Source of the DNA: Sphingomonas sp. HITSZ_GF
Lineage (GTDB): Bacteria; Pseudomonadota; Alphaproteobacteria; Sphingomonadales; Sphingomonadaceae
Length of the DNA stretch: 64,000 nt
Direction of reading: 5' to 3'
Assembly: GCF_029543155.1 (NCBI RefSeq)
Contig: NZ_JARQXA010000004.1
Span: 186,001 to 250,000 of the forward strand
This document shows positions 43,772-52,995 of this stretch, one piece after another (within the stretch, counting starts at the first letter, position 1; each line of letters opens with the position of its first letter). The position numbers and the translations under genes were made by a program. Below the pieces are notes generated by a model. That model was not told where the DNA came from. It saw nothing but the letters and a program-made list of their open reading frames with translations, and did no database searches.

Positions 43772-44317
43772 ATGGTAAAGCTCAACAAGATCTACACGCG
43801 CACCGGGGATGACGGCACCACCGGGCTCGCGGACGGCTCCCGGGTTTCCAAGGCGAGCCTGCGCATGGCGGCGATCGGCGATGTCGACGAGGCGAACTGC
43901 GCGCTGGGCGTCGCCCGCGCCACGCTCGGCCATCATGCCTTTGGCGGCATGCTTGCGCACATCCAGAACGACCTGTTCGATCTCGGCGCCGATCTCGCCA
44001 CGCCCGAGGACATTCCCGGCGCGCTGCGCATCACCCCCGGCCAGGTCGCGTGGCTCGAGGAGCGGATCGACCATATCAATTCGGCGCTCGAGCCGCTCAC
44101 CAGCTTCGTCCTGCCCGCCGGCGCGCCCGGCGCGCCCGAGCTCCACCTCGCCCGCGCGGTCACCCGCCGGGCCGAGCGCGCCGCCGTGGCCATGGGGGCT
44201 AGCCCGCAGCCGCTCGCCTATCTCAACCGCCTGTCCGATCTGCTCTTCGTCGCCGCCCGCGCGGTGAACCAGGGCGAGGCCGGCGACGTGCTCTGGGTAC
44301 CCGGCGCCTCGCGCTGA
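43772..44317 (+). CDS. corrinoid adenosyltransferase, PduO type
   Basis: The 181-residue enzyme transfers the adenosyl group of ATP to cob(I)alamin. The ATP-binding N-terminus KIYTRTGDDGTTGLADG is complete, followed by AAIGDVDEANCALG and the C-terminal NRLSDLLFVAARAVNQ. It uses ATG 43772 and lies 46 bp after the LysE gene. No cobalamin-dependent enzyme lies nearby, but the presence of the gene indicates B12 use. A TonB receptor that resembles BtuB is about 28 kb away. Confidence 0.95.
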   Translation: MVKLNKIYTRTGDDGTTGLADGSRVSKASLRMAAIGDVDEANCALGVARATLGHHAFGGMLAHIQNDLFDLGADLATPEDIPGALRITPGQVAWLEERIDHINSALEPLTSFVLPAGAPGAPELHLARAVTRRAERAAVAMGASPQPLAYLNRLSDLLFVAARAVNQGEAGDVLWVPGASR

Positions 44318-44461
44318 GCGCGAAGTTTTTGCTTTCCCTCGCTTATTCCTGCCTGACCTGAACAAAAGCCGCCCGCATGACGTTGTGCATCTACCGGGGG
44401 CTTTCCGGACACCTATATCGCGACGGTTGACGGCGATCGCGCACGCGCCTAGGAGAACATA

Positions 44462-45724
44462 ATGCGAACGGAAACGGGATCCGCACCGGCTTCCAGCGCG
44501 CTTGCCGCGAAGTTCGCGCACACCCGCGCGCTGAGCGCGGCGCTGGTCGCCCCGCTCTCCGATGCAGATGCCACGATCCAGTCGATGGACGATGCCTCGC
44601 CGGCCAAATGGCATCTCGCGCACACGACCTGGTTCTTCGAGACCTTCGTGCTACGCGACCATCTGCCCGGTTATGCGCTCCACGACGATCGCTGGCCCTT
44701 CCTGTTCAACAGCTATTACGAGGCGGAAGGCCAGCGCCATGCCCGCCCGCGCCGGGGCATGCTCTCGCGCCCCAGCCTCGACGAGGTGCTGGCCTACCGC
44801 GCCCATGTCGATGCCGCGCTCGCCGATGCGCTGCCCGATCTGCCGCACGCGGCGCAGGCGCTGGTCCTGCTCGGCTGCAACCACGAGGAGCAGCATCAGG
44901 AGCTGCTCCTCACCGACATCCTCCACCATTTCTCGGTCAATCCGCTCGAACCCGCGCTCTGGCAGGGCGCGCCCAAGGTGCCGGTGGCGATGCCCGGCCC
45001 GATCGGCTGGATCGAGGGGCAGGCCGGGCTCGTGCACATCGGCGAGTCAACGGAATCAACCTTTTCGTTCGATTGCGAGGGGCCGCGCCACCAGGCGCTG
45101 CTCACGCCGCATGCGATTGCCGATCGCACCGTTACCAACGGCGAATGGGCCGCGTTCATCGCCGATGGCGGCTACAAGGACCCGCGCCACTGGCTGTCGG
45201 ACGGCTGGGCCTGGGTGCAGTCGGAAGCGATCGAGGCACCGCTCTACTGGCGCCGCGACGGCGATGTCTGGACCCGCTTCGGGCTCGACGGGCGGCGTCC
45301 GCTCGATCCAGCTGCACCGGTCACCCATGTCAGCTTCTTCGAGGCCGATGCCTATGCCAGCTGGGCCGGCGCGCGCCTGCCCAGCGAGTTCGAATGGGAG
45401 GCGGCGGCTTCCGCGCACGACGCTGCGGGCGGCAACCAGCTCGACGCCGCCGGCCCGGTCGAGCCCCGCCCGTCGGCCGGCGGCCCGGCCTTTTTCGGCG
45501 ATGTCTGGCAATGGACGGGCAGCGCCTTCCGTCCCTATCCCGGCTTCAAGCCCGTCGAGGGTGCGGTCGGCGAGTATAACGGCAAGTTCATGAGCGGGCA
45601 GTTCGTGCTGCGCGGCGCGTCCTGCGCCACGCCGCGGGGCCATAGCCGCGCCTCCTACCGCAACTTCTTCTACCCCCATCAGCGCTGGCAGTTCACCGGC
45701 GTTCGCCTGGCGAAGGACCTGTGA
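44462..45724 (+). CDS. egtB: ergothioneine biosynthesis sulfoxide synthase EgtB
   Basis: The 420-residue non-heme iron enzyme joins trimethylhistidine (hercynine) to a thiol donor using oxygen. An N-terminal DinB-like domain carries the iron triad in HX3HXE ([10 protein letters not shown], near residue 140-148) plus a histidine in [10 protein letters not shown] (near 48-50). The C-terminal FGE-sulfatase-like domain has [29 protein letters not shown] and [20 protein letters not shown]. The ATG follows AGGAGAACATA. It is adjacent to egtD, separated by a family D palindrome. Confidence 0.96.
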   Translation: MRTETGSAPASSALAAKFAHTRALSAALVAPLSDADATIQSMDDASPAKWHLAHTTWFFETFVLRDHLPGYALHDDRWPFLFNSYYEAEGQRHARPRRGMLSRPSLDEVLAYRAHVDAALADALPDLPHAAQALVLLGCNHEEQHQELLLTDILHHFSVNPLEPALWQGAPKVPVAMPGPIGWIEGQAGLVHIGESTESTFSFDCEGPRHQALLTPHAIADRTVTNGEWAAFIADGGYKDPRHWLSDGWAWVQSEAIEAPLYWRRDGDVWTRFGLDGRRPLDPAAPVTHVSFFEADAYASWAGARLPSEFEWEAAASAHDAAGGNQLDAAGPVEPRPSAGGPAFFGDVWQWTGSAFRPYPGFKPVEGAVGEYNGKFMSGQFVLRGASCATPRGHSRASYRNFFYPHQRWQFTGVRLAKDL

Positions 45725-45735
45725 CTTCTCTTTTC

Positions 45736-45825
45736 CGTCACCCCCGCGAAAGCGGGGGCCCATCTCCTGCCCGTGCAGCAGGCGGAACCCGTCGGAGATG
45801 GGTTCCCGCTTTCGCGGGAATGACG
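45736..45825. repeat. palindromic repeat, family D, copy 4 (egtB-egtD gap)
   Basis: The left arm CGTCACCCCCGCGAAAGCGG and right arm CCGCTTTCGCGGGAATGACG enclose inner arms CCATCTCC and GGAGATGG. It fills the gap between egtB and egtD, so the hairpins would be in the egt transcript, with the right end 14 bp before the egtD start. Confidence 0.88.
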
Positions 45826-45839
45826 AAAGTATTTGGATC

Positions 45840-46817
45840 ATGTTGAAGCAGGAACTCGAAGACGGCCAGGCCAGCCTGGCCGATCCGCATTTCCGCGCCG
45901 ATGTGCTGAGCGGGCTCGAAGCGCGGCCCCGCGCCATCCCGGCGCGCTGGTTCTACGATCGCCGCGGCTCGGAGCTGTTCGAGGAGATCACCCGGCTTCC
46001 CGAATATTATCCCACCCGCACCGAGACCGAATTGCTGCGCAGGACCGGGCCCGAGCTCGGCGCGCTGGCGGCGCGCGGTGCGGCGGTGGTCGAGTTCGGC
46101 TCGGGCTCCTCGGTCAAGACGCCGCTGCTGCTCCGCGCCATCGATCCCGCCGCCTATGTGCCGATCGACATCTCGGGCGATTTCCTCCGCCAGTCCGCCG
46201 CCGAGCTGAGCCAGGCCTTTCCGGGGCTGCCGGTCTATCCGGTCGAGGCCAATTTCCTCCATCCGGTGCCGCTGCCCGATCAGGTCGCCGGCATGCCCAA
46301 GCTCGGCTTCTTCCCCGGCTCGACGATCGGCAACATGCAGGCCTATCACGCGGTCAACCTGCTGCGCGCGATGCGCGAATGGCTGGGCGAGGGCGCGCGG
46401 CTGCTGATCGGGATGGACCGGGTCAAGGATCCGCAGGTGCTCGTCCCCGCCTATGACGATGCCCAGGGGATTACCGCGGCGTTCAACCTCAACCTGCTCG
46501 AGCGGATCAACCGCGAGCTGGCTGGGACGATCCCGGTCGAGGCCTTCCGCCACGTCGCGCTGTGGAACGACGATGCCGCGCGGATCGAGATGCATCTCGA
46601 AGCGGTGCGCGACATGGAGTTCAGCGTCGACGGCCGGCCTTTCTCGCTCCAGGCGGGCGAGACGATCCACACCGAGAACAGCCACAAATATGGCCGCAAC
46701 GGCGCTCGCATGCTGCTGCGCGCCGGCGGCTGGACGCCGATCCGCGAATGGACCGACGAGAATGACTGGTTCGCGCTGATCCTCTGCGAAGCCCAGCCGC
46801 TCCGCGTGGCGCCGTAA
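45840..46817 (+). CDS. egtD: L-histidine N-alpha-methyltransferase EgtD
   Basis: The 325-residue SAM-dependent enzyme trimethylates histidine to hercynine, the first step of ergothioneine synthesis. Family landmarks are PARWFYDRRGSELFEEITRL and PEYYPTRTE, the SAM motif VVEFGSGSSVKT, and the C-terminal TENSHKYGR. The ATG at 45840 gives MLKQELEDGQ; the upstream in-frame residues come from the repeat. With egtB it makes a minimal two-gene ergothioneine locus, without egtA, egtC or egtE. Confidence 0.96.
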   Translation: MLKQELEDGQASLADPHFRADVLSGLEARPRAIPARWFYDRRGSELFEEITRLPEYYPTRTETELLRRTGPELGALAARGAAVVEFGSGSSVKTPLLLRAIDPAAYVPIDISGDFLRQSAAELSQAFPGLPVYPVEANFLHPVPLPDQVAGMPKLGFFPGSTIGNMQAYHAVNLLRAMREWLGEGARLLIGMDRVKDPQVLVPAYDDAQGITAAFNLNLLERINRELAGTIPVEAFRHVALWNDDAARIEMHLEAVRDMEFSVDGRPFSLQAGETIHTENSHKYGRNGARMLLRAGGWTPIREWTDENDWFALILCEAQPLRVAP

Positions 46818-46824
46818 CTCTAAA

Positions 46825-46956
46825 AATCCCCCCCCGGAGGGGGAGGGGGCCATGCGCAGCATGGTGGAGGGGGCTTGCCAAAGGCGATGCGCTTGCGGCG
46901 TCCCCTCTCCACCACGACGCTTCGCGCCGCGGTCCCCCTCTCCCTCCGGGAGAGGA
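46825..46956 (+). repeat. palindromic repeat, family A, copy 6 (diverged)
   Basis: AATCCCCC...GAGGAT. The left hairpin is CCATGC-gca-GCATGG, fully changed from ACCAGC/GCTGGT of copies 1, 2 and 5 but still paired. The right hairpin is GGCGCG-aag-CGTCGTGG-like and imperfect. It separates egtD from the queuosine-precursor transporter. Confidence 0.88.
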
Positions 46957-46967
46957 TCAAAGAAGGT

Positions 46968-47645
46968 TCAGTTCAACGCCCGCCGCCGGTCGAGCGAGCG
47001 GCCGATCGCGACGAACAGATAGATCAGCGCCGGCACCAGCACGATGCTCAGCACCACCTTGCTCAGCATCTGGCCGACCAGCAGCTCGCCGATCGGGAAC
47101 ACGCCGTAAAAGGCGATCGAGACGAAGATCAGCGTGTCGGCGATCTGGCTCAGCACCGATGCCACTGCGGCGCGCAGCCACAGCAGCTTGCCGCCGCCGC
47201 TCTTCAGCGCAGAGAAGATGGTGACGTTCAGGATCTGCGAGATGCCATAGGCGATGATGCCGCCCAGCCAGATGCGCGGCGTGCCGCCCATCATCAGCGC
47301 AAAGGCATTCAGCCGGTCCGGTGCCATGCTCGGCGAGGCGGGCAGCGCAAGCACGAGCACCGATAGCAGTACCGAGACGATCAGCGGCACGAAGCCGACC
47401 ACCACCAGCCTCCGCGCGGTGTCGGGCCCGTGCAGCTCGGCAACGGCGCTGGAGACGGAGACGAGCAGCAGGAAGGCGAAGATGCCCGCTTCCACCGCAA
47501 GCGGCCCCACGCCCACCCAGTTGCCGATCTGCGAGATGGGGCCGAGCGCGACTTGCTTGTTGCCCAGCACGCCGGCGATGCAGACCATGCCGCCATAGAA
47601 GATCGACAGGAAGAAGAGCGAACGCGGAAGGCGAATGGTGTCCAT
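46968..47645 (-). CDS. queuosine precursor transporter (YhhQ/VUT family)
   Basis: The 225-residue membrane protein has about six helices. Characteristic segments are LFFLSIFYGGMVCIAGVLGN, the acidic-to-aromatic loop after ISQIGNW, ASVLSQIADTLIFVSIAF and the C-terminal LSKVVLSIVLVPALIYLF. The family imports preQ0 or preQ1 for queuosine synthesis and, with gluQ nearby, suggests salvage-based queuosine use. It diverges from the secreted protein at 47748. Confidence 0.9.
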   Translation of the reverse strand: MDTIRLPRSLFFLSIFYGGMVCIAGVLGNKQVALGPISQIGNWVGVGPLAVEAGIFAFLLLVSVSSAVAELHGPDTARRLVVVGFVPLIVSVLLSVLVLALPASPSMAPDRLNAFALMMGGTPRIWLGGIIAYGISQILNVTIFSALKSGGGKLLWLRAAVASVLSQIADTLIFVSIAFYGVFPIGELLVGQMLSKVVLSIVLVPALIYLFVAIGRSLDRRRALN

Positions 47646-47747
47646 GCGCGGACGCTAGCGGGAAATGCCGCCGCCGCAAGCCCCGCACCTTGCCTTGCCC
47701 GGTGCGGCGCGTCAGGTTCGCGGTGTAAGCTTTTAGGGGGAAAGCCA

Positions 47748-48191
47748 ATGTTCGGATGGATCGTCGTCGCGCTTGCTGCCGTGTCTCCGGTGCAGGCGGC
47801 GCCGAGCGACTGGTTTCATGTCGATACCGCCAGCGATCACGCCAATGCGTCCTTCATCGACCGGGCGAACATCGTCCCCAACAAGGCGGGCAATCTCGAA
47901 GCCTCGATGTTCTCGCTGATGGCGCAGGTGACCGACGGCGATGCCGCCTATCGCTTCACCGTAGAGTTCGATTGCAAGGGGCAGTCCAGCCGGCTGATCC
48001 GCGCCGAGGCCTTCGACGGCGATCGCAGGTCCAAGGGCGTCGAGGATATCAAGACCGAATGGGCGGTCGCCGCCAAGGGCACGCAGGGCGGCACGATCCT
48101 CGGCTATGTCTGCAGCCGCGGCGGCTCGCTGCCCGACAAGAAGTCGCTCGGCAGCGCCCTGCCCTGGGAAACGGGCCGCGCCTTCTTCTGA
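47748..48191 (+). CDS. small secreted protein, unknown function (surface-adhesin-E-like pattern)
   Basis: The 147-residue protein has a signal peptide ending at SPVQAA. The mature beta-rich domain has DWFHVDTASDHANASFIDRA and FTVEFDCKGQSSRLIRAE. Two cysteines (FDCKG and GYVCSRG) may pair. The pattern of a start like WxxV, then FIDxxxI, then EFDC recalls surface-adhesin protein E domains, but the match is by eye and weak. A Shine-Dalgarno (TAGGGGGAAAG) precedes the ATG at 47748. Confidence 0.75.
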   Translation: MFGWIVVALAAVSPVQAAPSDWFHVDTASDHANASFIDRANIVPNKAGNLEASMFSLMAQVTDGDAAYRFTVEFDCKGQSSRLIRAEAFDGDRRSKGVEDIKTEWAVAAKGTQGGTILGYVCSRGGSLPDKKSLGSALPWETGRAFF

Positions 48192-48605
48192 GGGAAGCTG
48201 TTGGCGTGAAGGGGTGGCTCCCTTCCAATGTAGGAAATGTTCACCTATCGTTCTCCTGCTGCCTCTTGCCGGGTAGCATGGCTCTTTGAACGGTTCGGAC
48301 ATCGAAATGCGCGCCGCTATCCTGGTGTGAAATCAGGGGCTTGGCTCTGTGGGGCGAAGGCACGCGCCAACTTCCGCGGTGGGCGGGGTATGGACGCAAA
48401 CCTCGACTCCCGCGGAAATCGTGGGTTCTGCGGCTGCCGGAATAGCGTTTGCCGGACCTGGCGCCGTGCCATTGCCGCGAACGCCGCGAACTTCGGCGTT
48501 CGGATGTGTCCGCTTCTGCGGGGAACGGAGTCGGCTGCCTCTGGCCATGCGGCTTCGAGCGTGTATGGTTGGGGGCTTGGGCTTTTGCCTTGGGGGATTA
48601 GGCAG
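48192..48605 (+). other. 414-bp intergenic region upstream of nupC, content unknown
   Basis: It is open in the nupC frame, but the translation is not conserved-looking and is rich in Arg and Cys. It includes local inverted pieces such as TTCCGCGG/CCGCGGAA and GAACGCCG/CGGCGTTC. It could hold a long leader, a regulatory RNA or decayed sequence; no named riboswitch is recognised. No repeat of families A-E is present. Confidence 0.4.
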
Positions 48606-49901
48606 TTGAATCAGTTTCCGATCGGCATCTTCGGCGTGGTTGCGATCCTGGCGATCGCGTTCCTCTTCTCGTCGAACAAGCGCGGGATCAATCTGCGCGT
48701 CGTCGGCGCGGCCTTCTTCCTCCAGGTCGCGATCGCCGCGCTGGTGCTGCGGACCCAATGGGGCCAGGCGGCGCTGCACGGCCTGTCGAACGGCGTCTCG
48801 GCGCTGCTCGGCTATGCCGGTGCGGGCACCAGCTTCCTGTTCGGCCCGCTCGCCAAGCCCGAGCTGGGCGGGCAGAGCTTCGCGATCGCGGCGCTGCCGG
48901 TGATCATCTTCTTCGCCGCCTTGGTCTCGATCCTCTATCATCTCGGCGTGATGCAGTTTGTGATCCGCTGGATCGGCGGCGCGATCGAGAAGGTCGTCGG
49001 TACCACCAAGGTGGAGTCGCTGTGCGCAGCCGCCAACATCTTCGTCGGCCAGAGCGAATCGCCGCTGGTGATCCGCCCCTATCTGGCGCGGCTCACCCCG
49101 TCCCAGCTCTTCGCGGTGATGAGCGTCGGCATGGCGGGCGTCGCCGGCACGATCCTCGCGGCCTATGCCAGCCTGCTCGGGCCGGCGTCGCTGCCCTATC
49201 TGCTTGCGGCGTCGTTCATGGCGGCGCCGGGCGGCCTGCTGATGGCCAAGATCATCATGCCGGACGAGGCGGTGAAGGACGGCGAGCTGCCGCTCGGCGA
49301 TAATATCGAGGACGAGGCGATCAAGGTCGCCGAAGCCGATGTCGAGGAAGAGCGCGCCGCCAACATCATCATGGCCGCGGCCTCGGGCGCCTCGACCGGC
49401 GTGAAGATCGCCGTCGCGGTCGGCGCGATGGTGCTGGCATTCGTCGCGCTGGTCGCGCTCGCCAACGGTCTGCTCGCCGGTGCGGGCAACTGGATCTACG
49501 ATCTGACCGGCCATGCCGCCTGGGCCGGCTTCCTCCAGGATCTCAGCTTCCAGAAGATCATCGGCACCGTCTTCGCGCCGGTCATGTACCTGCTCGGCAT
49601 CTCCTGGCACGAGGCGACCGCGGCGGGCGGGCTGTTCGGCACCAAGGTGGTGCTCAACGAGTTCGTCGCCTTCATCGATCTGGGCGGGATGACCGATCTG
49701 GCGCCGCGCACCCGCGCGATCATCACCTTCGCGCTTTGCGGTTTCGCCAATTTCAGCTCGATTGCGATCCAGATGGCGGCCACCGGCAGCCTGGCGCCGA
49801 ACCAGCGGCCGATGATCGCCAAGCTCGGCTTGCGCGCGCTGCTCGCGGGCAGCCTGGCCAACCTGATGAGCGCGGCGCTGGCGGGATTGCTGCTTCCCTG
49901 A
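48606..49901 (+). CDS. NupC/CNT family nucleoside transporter
   Basis: The 431-residue concentrative nucleoside transporter has the CNT pattern. Landmarks are LFSSNKRGINLRVVGAAFFLQ, the nucleoside-binding NIFVGQSESPLVIRPYL, the middle SFMAAPGGLLMAKI, and the C-terminal GTKVVLNEFVAFIDL and ALCGFANFSSIAIQ. The start is probably TTG 48606 (MNQFPIGIFG) with GGGGGATTAGG upstream, as no ATG or GTG fits the family N-terminus; the upstream open frame is not conserved. It imports nucleosides with a sodium or proton gradient. Confidence 0.92.
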   Translation: MNQFPIGIFGVVAILAIAFLFSSNKRGINLRVVGAAFFLQVAIAALVLRTQWGQAALHGLSNGVSALLGYAGAGTSFLFGPLAKPELGGQSFAIAALPVIIFFAALVSILYHLGVMQFVIRWIGGAIEKVVGTTKVESLCAAANIFVGQSESPLVIRPYLARLTPSQLFAVMSVGMAGVAGTILAAYASLLGPASLPYLLAASFMAAPGGLLMAKIIMPDEAVKDGELPLGDNIEDEAIKVAEADVEEERAANIIMAAASGASTGVKIAVAVGAMVLAFVALVALANGLLAGAGNWIYDLTGHAAWAGFLQDLSFQKIIGTVFAPVMYLLGISWHEATAAGGLFGTKVVLNEFVAFIDLGGMTDLAPRTRAIITFALCGFANFSSIAIQMAATGSLAPNQRPMIAKLGLRALLAGSLANLMSAALAGLLLP

Positions 49902-50432
49902 CTTTATCACCGCGCGCGTTAACTTTTTAGATACCGGATCGCCCGTAACATCTGCGTAATGTTGCAGGAGCGACGCTGCGCCGGGGGGCGCGCCGGTCCT
50001 GCCGAGAACAATCTACATGGGATGGAGAGCGGGTCGCTCGCCATCGTCAACCTGAACACGGGAACCCCGGGTTCACTGGTCGTCGATGTGCGGTCTCCAG
50101 GGATTATCTTTAATCTGGAGCAGGGCGTGACCAATCTGATTTCTTCTTCCGGTACGGGCCCCCGCCCGTTGCGTATCTTGCGGCAACCACCCCCCACGCC
50201 CGGCGAAGAGGCGCTGGGCCGGGTGCATGATTGCCTGGCATTGGCCTTTCAACCCGTCGGCGCGGCGTCGCGGCTCGGCGCAGATCGGCGGCACAGCCAT
50301 CTGCCAAGGATTGTTGCGCCTTCGAAACGTTCCGGAAACGCCGTGGATGCATATGACCCAAAGGTCATACTCACGCAGTCGGAGGACGACATCTCCCGCA
50401 CCGAAATCTCCTTCCAGCCTGAAGTGCCTGTC
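49902..50432 (+). other. 531-bp gap between nupC and the PilZ gene
   Basis: The PilZ frame is open without a stop back to 49959 (in-frame ATG at 50022), but the translation is not PilZ-like and has no signal peptide or obvious domain, so I treat it as non-coding. Its GC is lower near 49915-49960 and 50085-50150. It contains the palindrome at 50352-50369. An alternative is that the protein has a long N-terminal extension. Confidence 0.4.
50352..50369. promoter_or_regulatory. 18-bp palindrome upstream of PilZ gene, candidate operator
   Basis: TATGACC-caaa-GGTCATA is a perfect 7+7 inverted repeat about 63 bp before the PilZ start, suited to a dimeric regulator. No regulator or consensus is known from the window. 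Confidence 0.4.
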
Positions 50433-51032
50433 ATGGACCGCCGCAGCGACGACCGTTCGAAGATCTCCGTCTATCGTTCGGCGATGCTCCGATGGTCGGG
50501 CTATGAGTCGCTCTGCCTGATCCGCAACATCTCCCCCGGCGGCCTGATGGGCAAGCTGCACACCAGCCTGCCCCCCGGCGAACCGGTTCTGGTCGAGATC
50601 CGCTCGGGCAAGGAGATACCGGGCCGCGTCGCCTGGTCGGCCGACGGCATGGTCGGCGTGCAGTTCGACGAGCGGATCGACGTGCTCGAGGTGCTCCATG
50701 CGCCGGTGCACGGCGAGCCGGGGCTCACCCAGCGCATGCCGCGCCTGCGCATCGCCTGCCCGGTCGGGCTGCTGGCCGACGGCATCCGCCAGACGCTCAC
50801 CTTGGTTGACGTGTCGCAGGGCGGCGCCAAGGTCGAGGCGGACTTCCTGCGCGAAGGTGACGAAGTGACGCTCGGCATCCGCGGGCTCGATCCGCATCGC
50901 GGCGTGGTGCGCTGGGCGCATAGCGGGCGCGCGGGGATCGCCTTCCTTGCGGCGATCCCGTTCGACACGCTGGCGAAGTGGGCGCTCGACCGCCAGGCCG
51001 AGTTCGCCGCCCAGGATCGTGCCGGCGCCTAG
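50433..51032 (+). CDS. protein with two PilZ-like domains
   Basis: From ATG 50433 the 199-residue protein contains two PilZ-like halves. The first begins [12 protein letters not shown] and has [14 protein letters not shown]; the second begins [11 protein letters not shown] and has [13 protein letters not shown]. The canonical RxxxR and D/NxSxxG c-di-GMP residues are partly present (NISPGG in the first; DVSQGG in the second), and the arginine pairs are diverged. The role is probably a second-messenger receptor for motility or envelope control. The stop shares the CTAG tetranucleotide with the convergent dehydrogenase. The start is unsettled, as the frame is open upstream. Confidence 0.82.
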   Translation: MDRRSDDRSKISVYRSAMLRWSGYESLCLIRNISPGGLMGKLHTSLPPGEPVLVEIRSGKEIPGRVAWSADGMVGVQFDERIDVLEVLHAPVHGEPGLTQRMPRLRIACPVGLLADGIRQTLTLVDVSQGGAKVEADFLREGDEVTLGIRGLDPHRGVVRWAHSGRAGIAFLAAIPFDTLAKWALDRQAEFAAQDRAGA

Positions 51033-51898
51033 CGCGTCGGCACGGGCTCGGGGCCGGTATAGTCGTAGAAGCCGCGCTTGGTCTTGCGGCCATACCAGCC
51101 GGCCTCGACATATTTCACCAGCAGCGGGGCCGGGCGGAACTTGGGATCGCCCGTGCCTTCGAACAGCACCCGGGTGATCTCCAGGCAGGTGTCGAGCCCG
51201 ATGAAGTCGGCCAGGGTGAATGGCCCCATCGGGTGGTTGAGGCCGAGCTGGCACGCCGCGTCGATGTCCGGGATCGTCGCCACGCCTTCGCCCAGCGCGA
51301 AGCACGCCTCGTTGAGCATCGGCATCAGCACGCGGTTGACGATGAAGCCCGGCGCGTCGTTGGCATGGACGATGCGCTTGCCGAGCGACTGGCCAAACGC
51401 CTCGACCGCGGCGACGGTGGCGTCCGAGGTGGCGAGGCCGCGGATCAGCTCGATCAGCCCCATCACCGGCACCGGGTTGAAGAAATGCACGCCCATGAAG
51501 CGGGCCGGGTCGGGCGAGGCCTGGGCGAGGCGGGTGATCGGGATCGACGAGGTGTTGCTCGCCAGGATCGCCTCGGCACCCAGCACCTTGCCGACGCTCT
51601 CGAAGATCTGGCGCTTGATCGCTTCCCGCTCGGTCGCCGCTTCGATCACCAGGTCGCAGGGGGCGAAGCTCTCGGTGCCGCCGACGCAGGTGATCCGGCC
51701 GAGCGCGGCCTCGGCATCGGCCGTGCTGATCTTCTCCTTCTCGACCGCGCGGGACAGCTGCTTGGCGATGCCCGCCTTGCCCGCCTCGGCCCGCGCCTGA
51801 TCGACGTCGGAGAGCAGCACGGCATAGCCCGCCTGGGCCGAAACCTGCGCGATGCCCGCGCCCATCTGTCCCGCACCGATCACGCCAACCGTCTTCAT
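51029..51898 (-). CDS. 3-hydroxybutyryl-CoA dehydrogenase (3-hydroxyacyl-CoA dehydrogenase family)
   Basis: The 289-residue NAD-dependent enzyme oxidises or reduces 3-hydroxyacyl-CoA. The Rossmann motif is [16 protein letters not shown] and the catalytic histidine region is [17 protein letters not shown]. Length matches the short monofunctional HbdA type, not the FadB multienzyme. It is alone on the minus strand, converges on the PilZ gene with a 4-bp CTAG overlap of stops, and diverges from the DUF1176 gene. It could serve PHB, butyrate or aromatic catabolism; context does not tell. Confidence 0.95.
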   Translation of the reverse strand: MKTVGVIGAGQMGAGIAQVSAQAGYAVLLSDVDQARAEAGKAGIAKQLSRAVEKEKISTADAEAALGRITCVGGTESFAPCDLVIEAATEREAIKRQIFESVGKVLGAEAILASNTSSIPITRLAQASPDPARFMGVHFFNPVPVMGLIELIRGLATSDATVAAVEAFGQSLGKRIVHANDAPGFIVNRVLMPMLNEACFALGEGVATIPDIDAACQLGLNHPMGPFTLADFIGLDTCLEITRVLFEGTGDPKFRPAPLLVKYVEAGWYGRKTKRGFYDYTGPEPVPTR

Positions 51899-51959
51899 CG
51901 CAGTCTCCTTTGTCGCAGGCTCCTACCCGTTGATTGCGGAATCGGCTAGGCTTGGCGCC

Positions 51960-52952
51960 ATGCTGATGCTCGCTCTCCTCCTCGCCGCCCCGGCAGCGCA
52001 AGACGACCCCGAGAAGACCTATGGCGACTGGGTGGTCGCCTGCGACAATCTGAACGGCTGCGAGATGACCTCGCTCCAGCCCGGCGAGCAGCCGGTGCCC
52101 GAAGATGATTCGGCCTGGGATGCCAGCATGTCGGTGACGCGTGCCGCGGGCCCGGCCGGCGGCTTCACGGTCGAGGTCTGGGCCGCGGCCGCGCCGAGCG
52201 GCAAGGTGACGCTGCGGATCGACGACGCTGCGATCGCCGCGGCGGCCGCCGGCGGCGAAAGCGTGACCTTCACCGGCGCCGATGCCGCCCGGATCGTCGC
52301 CGCCATGCCGAACGGGAAGGCCCTGACGCTGGTCGACGGCAGCGGCAAGGTCGCCGCGCGAATCTCGCTCGCCGGTTCTTCGGCATCGCTGCGCCATATC
52401 GATGCCAACCAAGGTCGGGCCGGCACGGTGACCGCTATTGTCGCCAAGGGGAGCAAGCCCGCCAGCGCGGTGCCTGCCGCCAAGGCGCCCGCGCAGATCG
52501 CCGCGCTTCGCCCCTCGGGCACCCCGGCCACGGTCTCCAAGGCGATGCGCGCCGGCATGGAGAGGCAGAGCGAGTGCGACGGGCTCTATGACGGGGCCGA
52601 GAGCGTGCCCGAGGTCGAGAGCTTCGCGCTGGGCGGCGGCAAGACGCTGGCGCTGCTGCCCTGCGGCGCCGGAGCCTATAACTTCAGCAGCGTTGCCTTC
52701 GTGCTGGCGGGCAGCAAGGCCGTGCGCGCGGTGTTCGACGACGGCAATGACGGGATGCTGGTCAATGCCGGCTTCGACAAGGGCGTGCTCTCCTCCTACA
52801 ACAAGGGCCGCGGCATCGGCGATTGCGGCGGCAGCCAGACCTATGTGTGGGACGGAACGCGCTTCCGCCTGACCGAGGCGCGGGTGATGGGCGAATGCCG
52901 CGGCTCGACCAACTGGCTGGCCACCTACCGCGCGACGCCGGTCTTCCGCTAA
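51960..52952 (+). CDS. DUF1176 periplasmic protein
   Basis: The 330-residue protein has a short leader ([14 protein letters not shown]). The DUF1176 core includes [17 protein letters not shown] and the C-terminal [20 protein letters not shown], with six cysteines and likely three disulfides. The ATG follows AGGCTTGGCGCC. DUF1176 is found in many alphaproteobacteria but has no established function. It is followed by argB 43 bp later, with no evidence of a functional link. Confidence 0.88.
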   Translation: MLMLALLLAAPAAQDDPEKTYGDWVVACDNLNGCEMTSLQPGEQPVPEDDSAWDASMSVTRAAGPAGGFTVEVWAAAAPSGKVTLRIDDAAIAAAAAGGESVTFTGADAARIVAAMPNGKALTLVDGSGKVAARISLAGSSASLRHIDANQGRAGTVTAIVAKGSKPASAVPAAKAPAQIAALRPSGTPATVSKAMRAGMERQSECDGLYDGAESVPEVESFALGGGKTLALLPCGAGAYNFSSVAFVLAGSKAVRAVFDDGNDGMLVNAGFDKGVLSSYNKGRGIGDCGGSQTYVWDGTRFRLTEARVMGECRGSTNWLATYRATPVFR

Positions 52953-52995
52953 GCGACAAGTTGCGGGGGCGCCTCGCTGGCCCTATGGGGCCGCC

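Noticed and set aside
767..46956. Families A-D as CRISPR arrays
   Set aside because: Copies are dispersed, palindromic and not spaced by unique spacers; no cas genes are present.
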